Assembly (NCBI RefSeq): GCF_001695575.1
Contig: NZ_LUAX01000001.1
Span: forward strand, 2,147,141-2,211,140
Reading direction: 5' to 3'
Origin: Vibrio europaeus
Lineage (GTDB): Bacteria; Pseudomonadota; Gammaproteobacteria; Enterobacterales; Vibrionaceae
Length of the DNA: 64,000 nt
In this document: piece after piece, positions 40,442-50,447 of the stretch
How positions within the stretch are numbered: the stretch's first letter is position 1
Layout of the letters: each line of letters begins with the position of its first letter
Position numbers and translations under genes: made by a program
The notes under the pieces: generated by a model
The model's input: the letters and a program-made list of their open reading frames with translations, nothing else
The model's database searches: none
What the model was told of the DNA's origin: nothing

Positions 40442-41617
40442 CTAGCGAGACACTAAACCTAATGTTCTTCTTAACAAAGGAGCCTTAAGCACAGGCAGAT
40501 TATCCATACCGAACAACCCAAGATTACGCCCAACACGCAGTGATAGGTAATCATTTGAGAAAATATGCACTAAGGCTGAGGTCATAGCGATGGTCGCATT
40601 ACGATCATCACGACGAGCGTTCTTAAACTGCTTAAGAGTGCAATAACTACCAGGGTCGTCACTGGATTTGGCAATGCTTTCTGCCAACGTCGCGACGTCA
40701 CGAATTCCCAAGTTAAATCCTTGGCCAGCAATCGGATGTAGAGTTTGAGCCGCATTGCCAACAATGGCAAAACGGTGCGAAACATTTTGCTCTCTGTAAC
40801 GCAATAGCAAAGGGTAACTCGCTCGATGACCCACTTTTTGTAATTTGCCAAGTCGCCAGCCAAAGGCCTGTTGCAGTTCTGACAGGAACTGCTCATCGTT
40901 ATAGTTGATGATCTGTTGAGCTTTATCAGGTCTTACACACCAAACTAAAGACATCCGCCCTTGTGACATGGGTAACAGCGCCACAGGCCCTGACTCAGTA
41001 AAGCGCTCAAATGCTCGCCCGTTGTGTGGTGACTGAGCACTAATATTGGCGATCACAGCAATCTGTTCAAAGTCATGCTCACAAAGCTCAATGCCTGTTT
41101 GCTCACAACAAGTGGAGATCGCCCCATCAGCGGCGACCAAAAGTTTTCCTTCAACAAGATTGCCATCACTTAATGTGATAGACACCTTTTCTTCACTGCG
41201 TTCGACTTGCTCAACCGCGGCGTGTAGGACTGAAATGTTGTTATCTTGCTCTACTTGCTGATGGTAAATACGCCCTACATCGGCTAGTTCAACGACGTAG
41301 CCCAACGCATCAACGCCCACTTCTTCAGTAGTAATATCCGTCATACCCGCGTGAGAGCGATCAGAAACATGAATATGTTCAATGGGCGTTGCCACTTTCG
41401 CTATCTCTTGCCACAAGCCAAGCTGCTTTAAAATCGCAACCGTACCGTAGGACAGTGCTATTGAACGCGAGTCAAAACCTGGATGAGCCCCGTGATCGAC
41501 TTGAAACGGCTCAATGACAGCAACAGATAAAGGTCGAAGGGTAAGCTTATTGATCGCAAGTGCCAGAGTCATCCCTGCCATCGCTCCACCAGCAATCACC
41601 ACATCAAACTGCTTCAT
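40442..41617 (-). CDS. ubiH: 2-octaprenyl-6-methoxyphenyl hydroxylase UbiH
   Basis: 391 residues, FAD monooxygenase of the same family as ubiI. Marks: VVIAGGAMAGMTLALAI at the N-terminus, DSRSIALSYG near residue 50 (typical of UbiH), and GNAAQTLHPIAGQGFNLGIRD near 295. It hydroxylates the ring at C1 in ubiquinone synthesis. It starts 12 bases after ygfB and ends 24 bases before ubiI. In E. coli pepP lies between ygfB and ubiH; it is absent here. Confidence 0.92.
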   Translation of the reverse strand: MKQFDVVIAGGAMAGMTLALAINKLTLRPLSVAVIEPFQVDHGAHPGFDSRSIALSYGTVAILKQLGLWQEIAKVATPIEHIHVSDRSHAGMTDITTEEVGVDALGYVVELADVGRIYHQQVEQDNNISVLHAAVEQVERSEEKVSITLSDGNLVEGKLLVAADGAISTCCEQTGIELCEHDFEQIAVIANISAQSPHNGRAFERFTESGPVALLPMSQGRMSLVWCVRPDKAQQIINYNDEQFLSELQQAFGWRLGKLQKVGHRASYPLLLRYREQNVSHRFAIVGNAAQTLHPIAGQGFNLGIRDVATLAESIAKSSDDPGSYCTLKQFKNARRDDRNATIAMTSALVHIFSNDYLSLRVGRNLGLFGMDNLPVLKAPLLRRTLGLVSR

Positions 41618-41628
41618 GGGAAATCCTT

Positions 41629-42207
41629 TTAGTGAATCGTAGGTGCTTGCTGAGGCTCAGCTTTTTTTTGCCCAAATTCAGCATGGATAGTTAATACACA
41701 CGCTTTAACATGCTCAATGACTTGCTCTAACAGTTGAGCCTGCTCTTCCAAATCATCATCTTCGTCGATACCCAGTTTAGCGATTTCTTCTAAATCTGCG
41801 AGCGCCTCTTTAACATCGCTGGACGCTTTTTTAAGTTCAGCATTCACCAAGCCTAAACCTGAAATAAAATGGTTCACCCAGTCTGCGAGAGCATCGGCAA
41901 GATCAAACAGAGAAGCGCTTGCTTCTTCGTCTGGTAATAGCATTTCGAGATCCATACCAGAGCCCGTTAATTCAGCAATGCTTGCGTCCAACGTAGCTTG
42001 TGCCAGTTGCAATGCTTTACTTGGCCAGCCCATCCCTTCGCTTACATAATCAAAAACCATCGGTTGCCAGCTTTTATCAGTCAAGCTTAAGCCACCACTT
42101 AACATTCCAGTTAATAATCCGTGCAGCTCGGCAGGGTTCACTGCAAGTCCAGCAGACTGAAGCTCAGTGGCAAATGCTAAGTAATCAGGTAGTTTTGTTT
42201 CGCTCAT
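41629..42207 (-). CDS. UPF0149 family protein YgfB
   Basis: 192 residues, helical, of the YecA/YgfB family. Marks: [13 protein letters not shown] near residue 22, [11 protein letters not shown] near 112, [12 protein letters not shown] near 142. The family has no settled function in Vibrio; in Pseudomonas YgfB was linked to repression of alpA. It is first in the ygfB-ubiH-ubiI unit and divergent from zapA, as in E. coli. Confidence 0.88.
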   Translation of the reverse strand: MSETKLPDYLAFATELQSAGLAVNPAELHGLLTGMLSGGLSLTDKSWQPMVFDYVSEGMGWPSKALQLAQATLDASIAELTGSGMDLEMLLPDEEASASLFDLADALADWVNHFISGLGLVNAELKKASSDVKEALADLEEIAKLGIDEDDDLEEQAQLLEQVIEHVKACVLTIHAEFGQKKAEPQQAPTIH

Positions 42208-42443
42208 TGGATTAGCCTAATTAAATCTAAATATCCTCAATCGTATCACTTACCACCGCGAGCGAAAACGAGCGATTAGCAATTGTGGGCAGCTTTTACA
42301 CAAATTGCCCAATTACTGTGTTATTGCGCCCTGATTTGCTTATCGCTGTTCTGAAAAGCTTGAATCTTAATGGGCGTTTTTCTATAGTTTCTCCCTCGGT
42401 GATTATCTGCTTTATCACCTTAGGCAACAGATATAGAGTCGAT

Positions 42444-42752
42444 ATGAGTAATCAAGCGGTAGAAGTTGAAATCTTAGGCAAACTCACTCGGGTAAATTGT
42501 CCTGCGGGGCAAGAAGAGTCATTGATTAAAGCCGCAGAGCGTCTTGAAGAACGTTTACAAGACATGTCAGACAAAACCAAGATTACTAATGAAGTTCAAC
42601 TTTTGACCTTTGTTGCGTTAAACTTTTGTCATGAGCTTGAGGCTCGTGATAGTAATACTAAGCAGGAACAAGATGCCATGTTTGAGCGAATGGAACTCCT
42701 TTCGGCATCACTAGACAGCGCGATGAGTAAAGTAAAGCCAGGACAGCAATAA
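42444..42752 (+). CDS. zapA: cell division protein ZapA
   Basis: 102 residues from the ATG at 42444 (MSNQAVEVEILGK). The longer open frame from 42285 is upstream leader. The N-terminal beta part (VEILGKLTRVNCPAGQEESL) is followed by a long C-terminal coiled coil. It promotes FtsZ ring bundling. It is divergent from ygfB and directly upstream of 6S RNA, as in E. coli. Confidence 0.93.
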   Translation: MSNQAVEVEILGKLTRVNCPAGQEESLIKAAERLEERLQDMSDKTKITNEVQLLTFVALNFCHELEARDSNTKQEQDAMFERMELLSASLDSAMSKVKPGQQ

Positions 42753-42770
42753 ACCTTTACACCGTCAAGA

Positions 42771-42956
42771 ATTTACCCTGGAGTGTTCGTTAGGGGATTA
42801 AGTCCCTGAGCCGATAAGCAATACCTAAGGGTTAGTACTTGATAGCTATTGAGCAAGCTCGGCTTGTACCGAGAAGCCTACGGTTATCTCTGCTGATCCG
42901 CCTTGAACCAGCTGGTTCAAGGGTCCATTTCTCCAACGGCACTCTGGGGTATCCCT
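42771..42956 (+). ncRNA. ssrS: 6S RNA
   Basis: About 186 bases between zapA and fau, the standard place. Marks shared with E. coli 6S: CCCTGAGCCGATA after the 5' stem, GCTCGG...CCGAGAAGCC in the middle, CCTTGAACC...GGTTCAAGGG near the 3' end, and closing arms CCCTGGAGTG / CACTCTGGGG. It mimics an open promoter, binds sigma-70 RNA polymerase, and lowers transcription in stationary phase. Ends are set by the closing stem and may be off by a few bases. It is probably cotranscribed with fau. Confidence 0.95.
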
Positions 42957-42987
42957 TTCACGATACCCTGCAACCATGGGTAACGTC

Positions 42988-43575
42988 ATGACGCTTTCCA
43001 GACAAGATTTCCGTAAAAGCATCCGCCAAAAACGCAACCAATTATCCAGTGATGTGCAACATCTCGCGGGTTTAGATTTGGTGCGACAATTTTCGCAGCT
43101 ACCTGAGCTCGCGCGGGCGAAACATATTGCCTTGTATCTTACGACCGATGGCGAACTGGAAACCATACCTCTCATTGAGTGGCTATGGCAGCAAGGTAAA
43201 AAGACTTACCTACCTGTCATTCATCCCTTTTCCAAAGGTCATCTGCTGTTTCTGCACTATGACAGCTCGACCCCTATGGAGCTCAATCGCTATTCAATTG
43301 CTGAACCTAAGCTTGATCAAACCACAATCCTGCCAGCAAAATCTCTCGACCTCATTTGCACGCCATTAGTCGGTTTTGACTCAACAGGTCATCGCCTTGG
43401 CATGGGTGGCGGGTATTACGACCGCACGTTAGAGCCTTGGTTTAAGACGGGTCAAGGCCCTATGCCTATAGGCCTAGCACATGATTGCCAACACGTTGAG
43501 AAACTGCCAATCGAGTCTTGGGATGTCCCTTTACCTAAAATTGTGACTCCAACCAAGATTTGGCAATGGGATTAA
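42988..43575 (+). CDS. fau: 5-formyltetrahydrofolate cyclo-ligase
   Basis: 195 residues from the ATG at 42988, with GGGT upstream; an ATG at 42976 would add four residues. Marks: an N-terminal RQKRNQLS helix, the ATP/folate site in ICTPLVGFDSTGHRLGMGGGYYDRTL near residue 125, and the C-terminal ESWDVPLPKIVTP. It converts 5-formyl-THF to 5,10-methenyl-THF. The 6S RNA-fau arrangement is conserved; in E. coli the gene was also called ygfA. Confidence 0.93.
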   Translation: MTLSRQDFRKSIRQKRNQLSSDVQHLAGLDLVRQFSQLPELARAKHIALYLTTDGELETIPLIEWLWQQGKKTYLPVIHPFSKGHLLFLHYDSSTPMELNRYSIAEPKLDQTTILPAKSLDLICTPLVGFDSTGHRLGMGGGYYDRTLEPWFKTGQGPMPIGLAHDCQHVEKLPIESWDVPLPKIVTPTKIWQWD

Positions 43576-43604
43576 CCCTGTTCGCTAGAATCCGTTAGCT
43601 TGGC

Positions 43605-43633
43605 TTCAAGTCTGCTAGAGATAGGGCTATAAT
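43605..43633 (+). promoter_or_regulatory. probable sigma-70 promoter of rpiA
   Basis: TTCAAG (43605-43610), 17-base spacer, TATAAT (43628-43633), about 43 bases upstream of the rpiA start. The -10 is perfect, the -35 weak. Confidence 0.55.
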
Positions 43634-43675
43634 CGCGCCGCAATCGTTTTTACTACCGCCTTTAGGAGATGAGCA

Positions 43676-44332
43676 ATGACTCAAGATGAAATGAAGAAAG
43701 AAGCTGGTTGGGCAGCACTTAAGTATGTCGAAAAAGGCAGCATTGTAGGTGTTGGTACGGGTTCGACGGTAAATCACTTCATCGATGCACTAGCAACCAT
43801 GAAAGAAGAAATTAAAGGTGCGGTTTCAAGCTCTGAAGCATCAACGAAGAAACTTGAAGAGTTAGAGATTAAGGTTTTCGACTGTAATGAAGTCGCGGGC
43901 CTAGATATCTATGTTGACGGTGCTGACGAAATCAACGCGACTCGCGATATGATCAAAGGCGGCGGCGCTGCCCTAACGCGTGAGAAAATCGTTGCTGCTA
44001 TTTCAGACAAATTTATCTGTATCGTCGACAACACGAAAGCGGTTGATGTGCTGGGTAACTTCCCTCTACCTGTTGAAGTGATTCCAATGGCACGCTCATA
44101 TGTGGCTCGCGAACTGGTTAAGCTAGGTGGCGATCCTGCGTACCGTGAAGGCGTTATCACAGACAACGGTAATGTAATTCTTGATGTTTACGGCATGCAG
44201 ATTACTGATCCAAAAGATCTTGAAGATAAAATCAATGCCATCGCCGGCGTAGTCACAGTTGGTCTATTTGCCCACCGTGGTGCAGACGTAGTGATTACCG
44301 GAACGCCAGAAGGCGCAAAAATCGAAGAGTAA
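43676..44332 (+). CDS. rpiA: ribose-5-phosphate isomerase A
   Basis: 218 residues. Interconverts ribose 5-phosphate and ribulose 5-phosphate. Marks: [14 protein letters not shown] near residue 21 (phosphate binding), YVDGADEI near 80 (catalytic acid), [12 protein letters not shown] near 94. Ribosome site AGGAG is close to the ATG. It is followed by a strong terminator. Confidence 0.97.
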   Translation: MTQDEMKKEAGWAALKYVEKGSIVGVGTGSTVNHFIDALATMKEEIKGAVSSSEASTKKLEELEIKVFDCNEVAGLDIYVDGADEINATRDMIKGGGAALTREKIVAAISDKFICIVDNTKAVDVLGNFPLPVEVIPMARSYVARELVKLGGDPAYREGVITDNGNVILDVYGMQITDPKDLEDKINAIAGVVTVGLFAHRGADVVITGTPEGAKIEE

Positions 44333-44359
44333 GCGCTTCATTTTTGTCATTTCATTACA

Positions 44360-44388
44360 AACGGTGCCTATTGGCGCCGTTTTTTCAT
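44360..44388 (+). terminator. intrinsic terminator of rpiA
   Basis: AACGGTGCC / GGCGCCGTT with a TATT loop and TTTTTT tail. Confidence 0.9.
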
Positions 44389-44475
44389 TTTACTCTATAA
44401 AAATTATGCCTTATTCCGTAATTTTCTTACCCAAAGTGTATTTTTTTTGTTAACTTAATGGTCAGAAGACGCACA

Positions 44476-44491
44476 AGGAAAACGTTTGCGT
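44476..44491. promoter_or_regulatory. PurR-like operator 1 upstream of serA
   Basis: On the minus strand this reads ACGCAAACGTTTTCCT, a full match to the PurR consensus ANGCAANCGNTTNCNT. It lies 94 bases before the serA start codon. Other LacI-family regulators share the CAAACGTTTG core, so PurR is the likely but not sole candidate. Confidence 0.7.
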
Positions 44492-44505
44492 GCCACATAA
44501 CGTCT

Positions 44506-44521
44506 ACAAAAACGTTTGCTT
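44506..44521. promoter_or_regulatory. PurR-like operator 2 upstream of serA
   Basis: On the minus strand AAGCAAACGTTTTTGT, one mismatch to the PurR consensus. Its centre is 30 bases from that of operator 1, close to three helical turns, as for paired dimers on one DNA face. Confidence 0.6.
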
Positions 44522-44584
44522 TACCTGCTTTTGCTTAATGTGCGCCCGTTAAGCCCAAATTTCCCCACTTTAAGGAAGAAGACA

Positions 44585-45814
44585 ATGGCCAAAGTTTCAC
44601 TGGAAAAAGATAAAATTAAGATCCTCTTGCTTGAAGGTCTACACCCATCATCTGTAGAAGTTCTTCAGGCTGCTGGCTACACCAATATTGAATACCACAA
44701 AGGCTCGCTTCCAGAAGAAGAGCTACTTGAAGCGGTGAAAGACGTTCACTTTATCGGTATTCGCTCGCGCACTAATCTATCTCAACAAGTGATCGATGCA
44801 GCGGAGAAACTGGTTGCGATTGGTTGTTTCTGTATTGGTACCAATCAAGTCGATCTTAAAGCAGCGGCGACTCGTGGCATTCCAGTGTTTAACGCACCAT
44901 TCTCAAACACGCGAAGTGTGGCAGAACTGGTTCTTGGTCAAGTCCTACTGCTACTACGTGGTATCCCAGAGAAGAACGCCTTAGCACACCGTGGTATTTG
45001 GAAGAAAAGTGCCGACAACTCATACGAAGCTCGTGGCAAACGTTTAGGTATTATTGGCTACGGTCATATCGGTACTCAGCTGGGTATTATCGCTGAAAAC
45101 CTTGGTATGCGTGTTTACTTCTACGATATTGAAAATAAATTATCACTCGGTAACGCGACTCAAGTTCATACCATGAGTGAGCTACTCAACAAATGTGACG
45201 TAATCACGCTCCATGTACCAGAAACCGCAGGGACCAAGAACATGATGGGCGCGGAAGAATTTGCGCGAATGAAGCCTGGTTCAATCTTCATTAACGCTGC
45301 TCGCGGTACAGTGGTAGATATTGAAGCGCTGTGCCACAGCCTAGAAGCAGGTCACCTTGCTGGCGCGGCAATTGACGTGTTCCCAACAGAGCCAAAAACC
45401 AACGCAGACCCATTTGAGTCACCACTGCAGAAGTTTGACAATGTCATCTTAACACCTCACGTTGGCGGCTCAACTCAAGAAGCACAAGAAAACATTGGTG
45501 TTGAAGTTGCAGGCAAGCTTGCTAAGTACTCAGACAACGGCTCGACGCTTTCAAGTGTTAACTTCCCAGAGGTTTCACTACCTGAGCACCGTGACTGCTC
45601 GCGCTTACTGCATATTCACCAAAACCGTCCGGGTATCCTGACGCAAATTAACACCATTTTTGCTGAAGAAGGAATCAACATCGCCGGTCAGTACCTTCAA
45701 ACGGCCGCAGATTTCGGTTATGTGGTTATTGATGTAGAAACAGAGCGCTCAGAAGAAGCACTTAAGAAACTGAAGAGCATCGAAGGGACTATCCGCGCAC
45801 GTATCCTTCACTAA
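44585..45814 (+). CDS. serA: D-3-phosphoglycerate dehydrogenase
   Basis: 409 residues from the ATG at 44585, with AAGGAAGAAG upstream; the open frame to 44516 covers an operator and is not coding. Oxidises 3-phosphoglycerate in serine synthesis. Marks: NAD-binding LGIIGYGHIGTQLGI near residue 155, INAARGTVVD near 237, catalytic His in LTPHVGGSTQEAQ near 290, and a C-terminal ACT domain (about 335-409, NRPGILTQINTIFAEEGINI) that senses serine. Two PurR-like boxes precede it. Confidence 0.96.
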   Translation: MAKVSLEKDKIKILLLEGLHPSSVEVLQAAGYTNIEYHKGSLPEEELLEAVKDVHFIGIRSRTNLSQQVIDAAEKLVAIGCFCIGTNQVDLKAAATRGIPVFNAPFSNTRSVAELVLGQVLLLLRGIPEKNALAHRGIWKKSADNSYEARGKRLGIIGYGHIGTQLGIIAENLGMRVYFYDIENKLSLGNATQVHTMSELLNKCDVITLHVPETAGTKNMMGAEEFARMKPGSIFINAARGTVVDIEALCHSLEAGHLAGAAIDVFPTEPKTNADPFESPLQKFDNVILTPHVGGSTQEAQENIGVEVAGKLAKYSDNGSTLSSVNFPEVSLPEHRDCSRLLHIHQNRPGILTQINTIFAEEGINIAGQYLQTAADFGYVVIDVETERSEEALKKLKSIEGTIRARILH

Positions 45815-45830
45815 TCTTACTCTTAAGATC

Positions 45831-45863
45831 AAAAAAACCACCGACAAGTCGGTGGTTTTTTAT
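45831..45863. terminator. bidirectional terminator between serA and ilvH
   Basis: Stem AAACCACCGAC / GTCGGTGGTTT with a two-base loop and A/T runs on both sides, between convergent genes. Confidence 0.92.
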
Positions 45864-45879
45864 TGGCGTTTTTAACAAG

Positions 45880-46374
45880 TTAAGGCTTAAGAGCCCGCTC
45901 ACCACGAGCAATACCCACGACGCCACTGCGCGCTACTTCAATCACTTCTGTCACTTCCGATAATGCCTGAATAAAGGCATCAAGTTTCTCACTAGTACCC
46001 GCCATTTGTACCGTGTACTGAGAGGCTGTGACATCAACAATCTGTCCACGGAAAATATCAGCAGTACGCTTAACTTCCGCACGAGAGAAGCCACTCGCCT
46101 TCACTTTTACCATCATCAATTCACGTTCAATATGGTCAAGCTCTGACACCTCTTGAACTTTAAGCACATCAATCAGCTTGTTTAATTGCTTCTGGATCTG
46201 CTCTAGCTCCATATCGTCTGAGATAGTGGTAATGTTCAGACGCGATAAGGTTTCGTCATCGGTTGGCGAAACGGTCAGAGATTCAATGTTGTAAGCGCGC
46301 TGAGAGAAAAGGCCAACCACGCGAGAAAGTGCACCGGGTTGGTTTTCCATTAGTAGTGAAATAATGTGTCTCAT
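45880..46374 (-). CDS. ilvH: acetolactate synthase small (regulatory) subunit
   Basis: 164 residues, the length of IlvH rather than the short IlvN or IlvM. N-terminal ACT domain MRHIISLLMENQPGALSRVVGLFSQRAYNIESL binds valine. The C-terminal ACT-like domain includes LMMVKVKASG near residue 87. It activates and feedback-inhibits the large subunit. It starts one base after the ilvI stop. Confidence 0.95.
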   Translation of the reverse strand: MRHIISLLMENQPGALSRVVGLFSQRAYNIESLTVSPTDDETLSRLNITTISDDMELEQIQKQLNKLIDVLKVQEVSELDHIERELMMVKVKASGFSRAEVKRTADIFRGQIVDVTASQYTVQMAGTSEKLDAFIQALSEVTEVIEVARSGVVGIARGERALKP

Positions 46375-46375
46375 A

Positions 46376-48100
46376 TTAAGTTCTCTCCGTCTTGCTTAAC
46401 CACATTTTGTCCATGCCTTCGCCTTTAATCTGCATTGGGTATACATGCTCTGTTTCATCAACATTGATATCCACAAACACCAATCGATCTTTCATATCTA
46501 GTGCTTGCTTCAAACCAGCCTCAAGCTGATCTGGTGATTCAATGCGAATCCCCACATGTCCATATGCTTCTGCGATGGCTGCAAAATCAGGAACAGAACT
46601 CATGTAAGAGTTAGAGTGTCGGCCTTGGTAAATAATGTCTTGCCACTGCTTTACCATGCCTAGGAATCGGTTGTTGAGGTTAATAATCTTAACCGGAATA
46701 TCGTATTGCATTGCTGTCGATAGTTCCTGAATGTTCATCTGGATACTACCGTCACCTGTAACAACGACAACTTCTTCATCTGGTTTAGCGAATTTCACGC
46801 CCATTCCCGCAGGTAGGCCAAAGCCCATGGTGCCAAGACCACCAGAGTTGATCCAACGGCGCGGTTTGTTGAATGGATAGTACAATGCAGCAAACATCTG
46901 GTGCTGACCAACATCAGAGGCAACGTAAGCATCGCCATTGGTCAGTTTATGCAGTGTTTCAATAACTTGCTGCGGTTTAATACGCTCTGGAGACGTTTCG
47001 TACGACAAGCATTGACGCTCACGCCAAACTTGAATTTCATCCCACCAGCGACTCAACGCTTCTTGATCATTAGTGCTACCCTGCTCTTCTAGCAAGTTAA
47101 CCATGCTCTCAAGAACTTTCTCAGCCGAACCTACGATTGGGAGATCAGCTTTCACCGTTTTAGATATTGATGAAGGATCAATATCAATATGCATGATCTT
47201 GGCATCAGGGCAGTACTTTTCTAGATTGTTCGTGGTTCGATCATCAAAGCGAACACCAACACCAAAGATCAGATCCGCATTATGCATAGCCATGTTAGCT
47301 TCATACACACCGTGCATACCTAACATGCCTAAAGAATTCTTATGTGTTCCCGGAAACGCGCCAAGCCCCATTAAGGTACTGACCACAGGCAAGTTTAGCG
47401 CTTCGGCCAGTTTAGTGAGATGCTGTTCAGCTTCAGAAATGACCGCACCACCACCCACATAGAGTACAGGCTTCTTCGCTTCTAAAAGCGTCTTAAGACC
47501 TTTTTTAATCTGACCTTTGTGACCAGTTGTTGTCGGTTTATACGAGCGCATCGACAGTGATTGCGGGTATTCATACGGCAGTTTTACCTGGGGATTCATG
47601 ACATCTTTAGGTAAGTCGATCAAAACTGGGCCAGGTCTACCAGTAGTGGCTATGTAGAAAGCTTTCTTCACTGTCTCAGGAATATCTTCTGCTTTCTTAA
47701 CTAGGAAACTGTGTTTAACCACCGGACGAGATACACCAACGATGTCACACTCTTGGAAGGCATCGTTACCAATCATGTTGTTTGGTACGTTACCTGAGAT
47801 AACGATCATTGGAATTGAGTCCATGTATGCCGTCGCAATACCTGTGATGGTATTGGTTGCACCAGGGCCTGAACAGACTAGCACCACCCCAGGGTTGCCA
47901 GTCGCACGTGCATAACCATCAGCCATATGCGTCGCGGCTTGCTCATGACGTACTAGAACGTGTTTGATTTGATCAGTTTTGGCGTGAAGCGCATCGTAAA
48001 TATCAAGAACAGAACCGCCTGGGTAACCAAAGATCTGTTCAACGTTTTCTTCGATCAGAGATTGCACAATCATCTCTGCACCGGACAACATTGCTGCCAT
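46376..48100 (-). CDS. ilvI: acetolactate synthase large subunit
   Basis: 574 residues, same as E. coli IlvI, from the ATG at 48100 with AAGGAG upstream. The open frame to 48292 is leader. Thiamin-diphosphate enzyme: catalytic Glu in [20 protein letters not shown] near residue 51, TPP motif [18 protein letters not shown] near 440 with later [12 protein letters not shown]. Forms acetolactate or acetohydroxybutyrate for valine, leucine and isoleucine. With ilvH it supplies the precursor used by leuA. Confidence 0.96.
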   Translation of the reverse strand: MAAMLSGAEMIVQSLIEENVEQIFGYPGGSVLDIYDALHAKTDQIKHVLVRHEQAATHMADGYARATGNPGVVLVCSGPGATNTITGIATAYMDSIPMIVISGNVPNNMIGNDAFQECDIVGVSRPVVKHSFLVKKAEDIPETVKKAFYIATTGRPGPVLIDLPKDVMNPQVKLPYEYPQSLSMRSYKPTTTGHKGQIKKGLKTLLEAKKPVLYVGGGAVISEAEQHLTKLAEALNLPVVSTLMGLGAFPGTHKNSLGMLGMHGVYEANMAMHNADLIFGVGVRFDDRTTNNLEKYCPDAKIMHIDIDPSSISKTVKADLPIVGSAEKVLESMVNLLEEQGSTNDQEALSRWWDEIQVWRERQCLSYETSPERIKPQQVIETLHKLTNGDAYVASDVGQHQMFAALYYPFNKPRRWINSGGLGTMGFGLPAGMGVKFAKPDEEVVVVTGDGSIQMNIQELSTAMQYDIPVKIINLNNRFLGMVKQWQDIIYQGRHSNSYMSSVPDFAAIAEAYGHVGIRIESPDQLEAGLKQALDMKDRLVFVDINVDETEHVYPMQIKGEGMDKMWLSKTERT

Positions 48101-48112
48101 ATTATTCTCCTT

Positions 48113-48153
48113 AACCAGTTTTCCGCCACATAAGGTCAACGTGGTGGCTGGTT
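48113..48153 (-). promoter_or_regulatory. leader hairpin in front of ilvI
   Basis: On the minus strand AACCAG / CTGGTT encloses CCACCAC / GTGGCGG (one mismatch) with an 11-base loop. The right arm ends directly before the ilvI ribosome site AAGGAG, so the fold could affect translation. It has no T-run and is not a terminator. Confidence 0.45.
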
Positions 48154-48463
48154 TTTCATAGTTAGGTCTTATTCGTAGCCTAAATCGAAATACTTCCACT
48201 TTTTCGGCTATGTCTTGCTCACAGGTAACATAAAGCAAGGTCACGCAACAAATGTAACGTTTTATTATCAATGGGTCTAATGCGATTTCCATCTCACTTT
48301 AAACAATATGCTATTTATCAACATCAAGTTACAAAAACCAGCTAACAATAAAACCAAAACCAGACACTTAAACCAGAAATAAAGTTAAATTTGGTTAATA
48401 ATTTTAGATTAACTTTTCAATATTCAGCAAATCATCGTGGTGATTAAGCGGGAAAACAGGATA
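48154..48463. other. AT-rich gap between ilvI and the acyl-CoA ligase gene
   Basis: No supported gene. It must hold the ilvI promoter on the minus strand. The part from 48300 to 48420 is strongly AT-rich. Lrp regulates ilvIH in E. coli through many degenerate AT-rich sites; I cannot place sites here with confidence. No leucine-rich leader peptide like leuL is visible. Confidence 0.4.
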
Positions 48464-48509
48464 AAAAAATCCCTCAGAAAGCAAATGATCTCTCTGAGGG
48501 ATTTTTAAA
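48464..48509 (-). terminator. intrinsic terminator of the acyl-CoA ligase gene
   Basis: On the minus strand AAAATCCCTCAGAGA pairs with TCTGAGGGATTTT around ATCATTTGCT, with a TTTTTT tail. Confidence 0.9.
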
Positions 48510-48536
48510 CAGTTGTGAAATTTACTATCGAGAAAG

Positions 48537-50345
48537 TTACTTCTTCTCTGCCTTATCGCTGTACATTTCTTCAATTTCATCCTGATATTTGTCGTTAATC
48601 ACTTTGCGACGCAGTTTCTGTGTCGGTGTTAACTCACCATCATCCATTGAGAAAGCCTTTGGTAGCAGTTTAAATTTCTTCACCTGCTCAAATTTAGCCA
48701 GTTCTTGCTGTAGTTCGTTGACGCGTTTTTCTAGCATCTCAACCACTTGATGGTGCTTAATGAGCTCAACGCGATCGTGGTATTTGATGTTAAGTTCTTT
48801 TGCATACTCTTCTAAAGAGTCGTAGCAAGGGACAATAAGAGCCGAAACAAACTTGCGCGTGTCTGCAATAACCGCGATCTGTTCGATAAAATGATCTTTA
48901 CCAATCGCACCTTCAATCATCTGCGGCGCAATGTATTTGCCACCCGATGTTTTCATCAGTTCTTTAATTCGATCGGTAATAAACAGGTTACCATTTTCAT
49001 CGATATGACCTGCGTCACCGGTTTTTAAGAAGCCATGCTCATCGAATGTCTTAGCTGTCTCTTCCGGCATCTTGTAGTAGCCACGCATCACCATAGGGCC
49101 ACGAACTAAGATCTCGTTGTTCTCACCAATCTTAACCTGAGCACCTGGCATCGCCATACCAATTGAATCTGGGTTAAAGCACTTATCATCCCAACACGAT
49201 ACCGTCGCAGTGGTTTCTGTCATGCCATAACCAAGCTTGACGTTAATCCCGATAGCATGGAAAAAACGACCTATGGTTTCATCTAGCTTCGCGCCCCCAC
49301 AAGGCATGAAGTTGATTTGTCCACCGAGTAGTGCTCGTAATTTCGATAGCACTAATTTATCCGCTAAAGCATGAGACTTCTTGAGTGCGATTGAAGGTTT
49401 ACGTCCTTCTTGATGACACACAGCCATCTTAGCGCCCATGTTGACTGCCCAAGTAAACAAGACTTTGCGAATAAATGGCGCTTTGGCGACTTTTTCATGA
49501 ATGGCAGAAAAGATCTTTTCGTAAAAGCGCGGAACCGCACACATCACGGTTGGGCGTACTTCACTCAAGGCATCTCGTACCTGCATGGTATCTTGCAGAT
49601 AGCAGTTGGTCGCCCCTTTATATAGTGCATAGAAAGTCCAAGCACGTTCAAATACATGAGAAAGCGGTAAGAAACAGAGAGAAACATCACTCTGCGATAG
49701 GCTTAAACGTTGGTCATGTCCTTCAAGCTGGGCACCAATATTCGCGTAATCTAGCATCACGCCTTTCGGTTGACCTGTGGTACCTGAGGTGTAAATCAAA
49801 GTAAGAAGGTCTTCCAGATTCGCTTGTTCTAAACGGATGTCGAGCTCTTGCTGATGCACTTTATCTACATTGGCAATCAGTCGCTGCCAGCTGATAGCAA
49901 ACTCATGTTCACCTACATCGATGTCATCAGACATAGCAACGATAAGTTCAAGCTGCTCACATTCGTCAAAAATAGACACGGCAGCATCAAATTGAGGCTG
50001 TTCACCAACAAACAGCACTCGGACGTCAGCATCTTGCAAGATATAAGCAGATTGAGCCGCTGTGTTGGTTGGGTAAATAGGTACGGTAACCGCACGGACT
50101 TGTAGAGCAGCAAAGTCTGCAATTGTCCACTGCGGCATATTGTTAGAGAAGATACCGATCTTGTCTTGAATTCGGATCCCGTGAGCCAATAGAGCAAGTG
50201 ACAATGCATCCACTTGCTGACCAAACTGCTTCCAGCTAATGCCATTCCAAACATCGCCTACTTTATGCTTAAGCGCGATGCGATCATTGCCTTTTGCAAT
50301 CTGGTCTCGAATACGTTTTACGATATGAAAATCTAGGTTGGCCAT
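48537..50345 (-). CDS. AMP-forming long-chain acyl-CoA synthetase
   Basis: 602 residues from the ATG at 50345 ([15 protein letters not shown]), with AAAGG upstream; the 18-residue upstream extension is not supported. ANL superfamily: P-loop [16 protein letters not shown] near residue 180, [13 protein letters not shown] near 375, [30 protein letters not shown] near 455 with the catalytic lysine after it. Size and the FAA1-like N-terminus suggest a long-chain fatty acid ligase distinct from FadD. The chain-length preference cannot be read off. It lies upstream of ilvIH on the same strand but is cut off by a terminator. Confidence 0.88.
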   Translation of the reverse strand: MANLDFHIVKRIRDQIAKGNDRIALKHKVGDVWNGISWKQFGQQVDALSLALLAHGIRIQDKIGIFSNNMPQWTIADFAALQVRAVTVPIYPTNTAAQSAYILQDADVRVLFVGEQPQFDAAVSIFDECEQLELIVAMSDDIDVGEHEFAISWQRLIANVDKVHQQELDIRLEQANLEDLLTLIYTSGTTGQPKGVMLDYANIGAQLEGHDQRLSLSQSDVSLCFLPLSHVFERAWTFYALYKGATNCYLQDTMQVRDALSEVRPTVMCAVPRFYEKIFSAIHEKVAKAPFIRKVLFTWAVNMGAKMAVCHQEGRKPSIALKKSHALADKLVLSKLRALLGGQINFMPCGGAKLDETIGRFFHAIGINVKLGYGMTETTATVSCWDDKCFNPDSIGMAMPGAQVKIGENNEILVRGPMVMRGYYKMPEETAKTFDEHGFLKTGDAGHIDENGNLFITDRIKELMKTSGGKYIAPQMIEGAIGKDHFIEQIAVIADTRKFVSALIVPCYDSLEEYAKELNIKYHDRVELIKHHQVVEMLEKRVNELQQELAKFEQVKKFKLLPKAFSMDDGELTPTQKLRRKVINDKYQDEIEEMYSDKAEKK

Positions 50346-50447
50346 CTTTACTACCTTTAGCTTACACCTGTAAGCTTTAATCAGCGCACAAGTGTACATT
50401 TCACTTTAGAAAAGGCAACTGATGAGCGTCAAAGTTATCAATTAAAG

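Noticed and set aside
47073..47462. 129-codon plus-strand frame opposite ilvI
   Set aside because: Shadow of ilvI with no start context.
48101..48292. 64-residue N-terminal extension of IlvI
   Set aside because: The family starts at 48100 with a strong AAGGAG; the extension runs through a hairpin leader and has no conservation known to me.
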